5,643 nucleotides of DNA from the NCBI GenBank assembly GCA_031553705.1, contig JAVBLD010000057.1, forward strand, positions 1 to 5,643. The letters are read 5' to 3'. The notes under the pieces were generated by a model, which saw nothing but the letters and a program-made list of their open reading frames with translations, was not told where the DNA came from and searched no databases. The stretch is from JAVBLD01 sp031553705. Lineage in GTDB: Bacteria > Bacteroidota > Bacteroidia > Bacteroidales > Marinifilaceae. Below are positions 5,518 to 5,643 of the stretch, piece after piece. How positions within the stretch are numbered: the stretch's first letter is position 1; the number at the start of each line of letters is the position of its first letter. Position numbers and translations under genes: made by a program.

Positions 5518-5643
5518 TAACTTAGCCCGCACAAATAGTTAAGGTTGAATAATAATTTTAACTTTGAAAAATGGGAACAAAAAGACAGTATGACCGGGTG
5601 TTCAAGGAGCATGCGGTAAAGATGAGTTATGAGCGCAACAACC
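5518..5643 (+). mobile_element. left end of an IS3-family insertion sequence (partial)
   Basis: The element is inferred from the orfA start at 5571 and from the abrupt loss of dprA coding sequence just beyond 5497. Its left end should lie between about 5498 and 5525. A start near 5518 is my best guess, because TAACTTAGCCCGCACA has the C/G run a few bases in that is common in IS3-family terminal repeats; TGGAG at 5509 is another candidate. The right end and the matching inverted repeat lie outside the window, so the boundary is not proven. Confidence 0.5.
5571..5643 (+). CDS. IS3-family transposase OrfA, N-terminal part
   Basis: Only 24 codons are in the window. MGTKRQYDRVFKEHAVKMSY is the typical opening of IS3/IS911-type OrfA (HTH_Tnp_1), in which basic residues are followed by Y-x-R-x-FK-x2-AV-x-(M/L)-S and then the helix-turn-helix that binds the terminal repeats. 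In this family OrfA is usually joined to the DDE-domain OrfB by programmed -1 frameshifting; that part is off the right edge. It is divergent from dprA, with 73 bp between the two start codons. A TAACTTTG box at 5559-5566 lies too close to the ATG to be a convincing promoter. Confidence 0.8.
   Translation, partial: MGTKRQYDRVFKEHAVKMSYERNN

Noticed and set aside
5559..5566. TAACTTTG as promoter of the IS orfA
   Set aside because: It is only 4 bp from the ATG, so transcription would start inside the gene, and no -33 element is correctly spaced.
1..5643. CRISPR array, tRNA, rRNA or phage attachment site
   Set aside because: No regularly spaced repeats, cloverleaf pattern or rRNA-like sequence was seen on reading through both strands.

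Overview
The window looks like chromosomal DNA from a member of the order Bacteroidales (Bacteroides, Parabacteroides, Dysgonomonas or a relative). The basis is: a GdhA of the Bacteroidales type, promoters of the Bacteroidetes form (TTTG or TTG, about 19 bp, TAnnTTTG), starts without strong Shine-Dalgarno sequences, and a DprA and an iron-sulfur flavoprotein-like enzyme in the style of that group. Genus and species cannot be fixed from this sequence alone.

Left part (1-1700, plus strand). The window opens inside a gene whose first readable frame ends at 409 and whose apparent continuation is an overlapping frame, 309-1286. The junction lies in a cysteine-rich repeat with unit C-x2-C-x3-P-C-x-C. 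A GTGTGTGT tract at 307-314 appears to have lost one GT. Restoring it completes the second repeat unit and joins the two frames. The joined protein would carry an unknown N-terminal part, the cysteine repeats, an Ig-like beta domain, and a C-terminal domain with most of a JAB/JAMM metallopeptidase motif (E184, HTHP 244-247, and a divergent Ser/Asp part). A small secreted protein of unknown function follows (1369-1650).

Middle part (1651-2770). A good Bacteroidetes-type promoter drives a flavodoxin-fold NAD(P)H:FMN oxidoreductase/iron-sulfur flavoprotein-like gene (1702-2337). Downstream is a short remnant of the C-terminal end of a TlpA-like thioredoxin (2431-2619). Two strong terminators follow, one for each strand, separating the plus-strand genes from the minus-strand block.

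Right part (2777-5643). The minus strand carries NADP-type glutamate dehydrogenase gdhA, with a recognisable promoter and a leader of about 115 nt containing two 11-bp direct repeats. Upstream of it lies dprA. The dprA frame begins within the family's N-terminal domain and its upstream frame closes after eight codons. A divergent IS3-family orfA starts 74 bp away and runs off the window. The simplest reading is that an insertion sequence has removed the 5' end of dprA. Gene functions here are otherwise independent: ammonia assimilation (gdhA), DNA uptake/recombination (dprA), redox (flavoprotein), and a probable surface or secreted JAMM-like protein.
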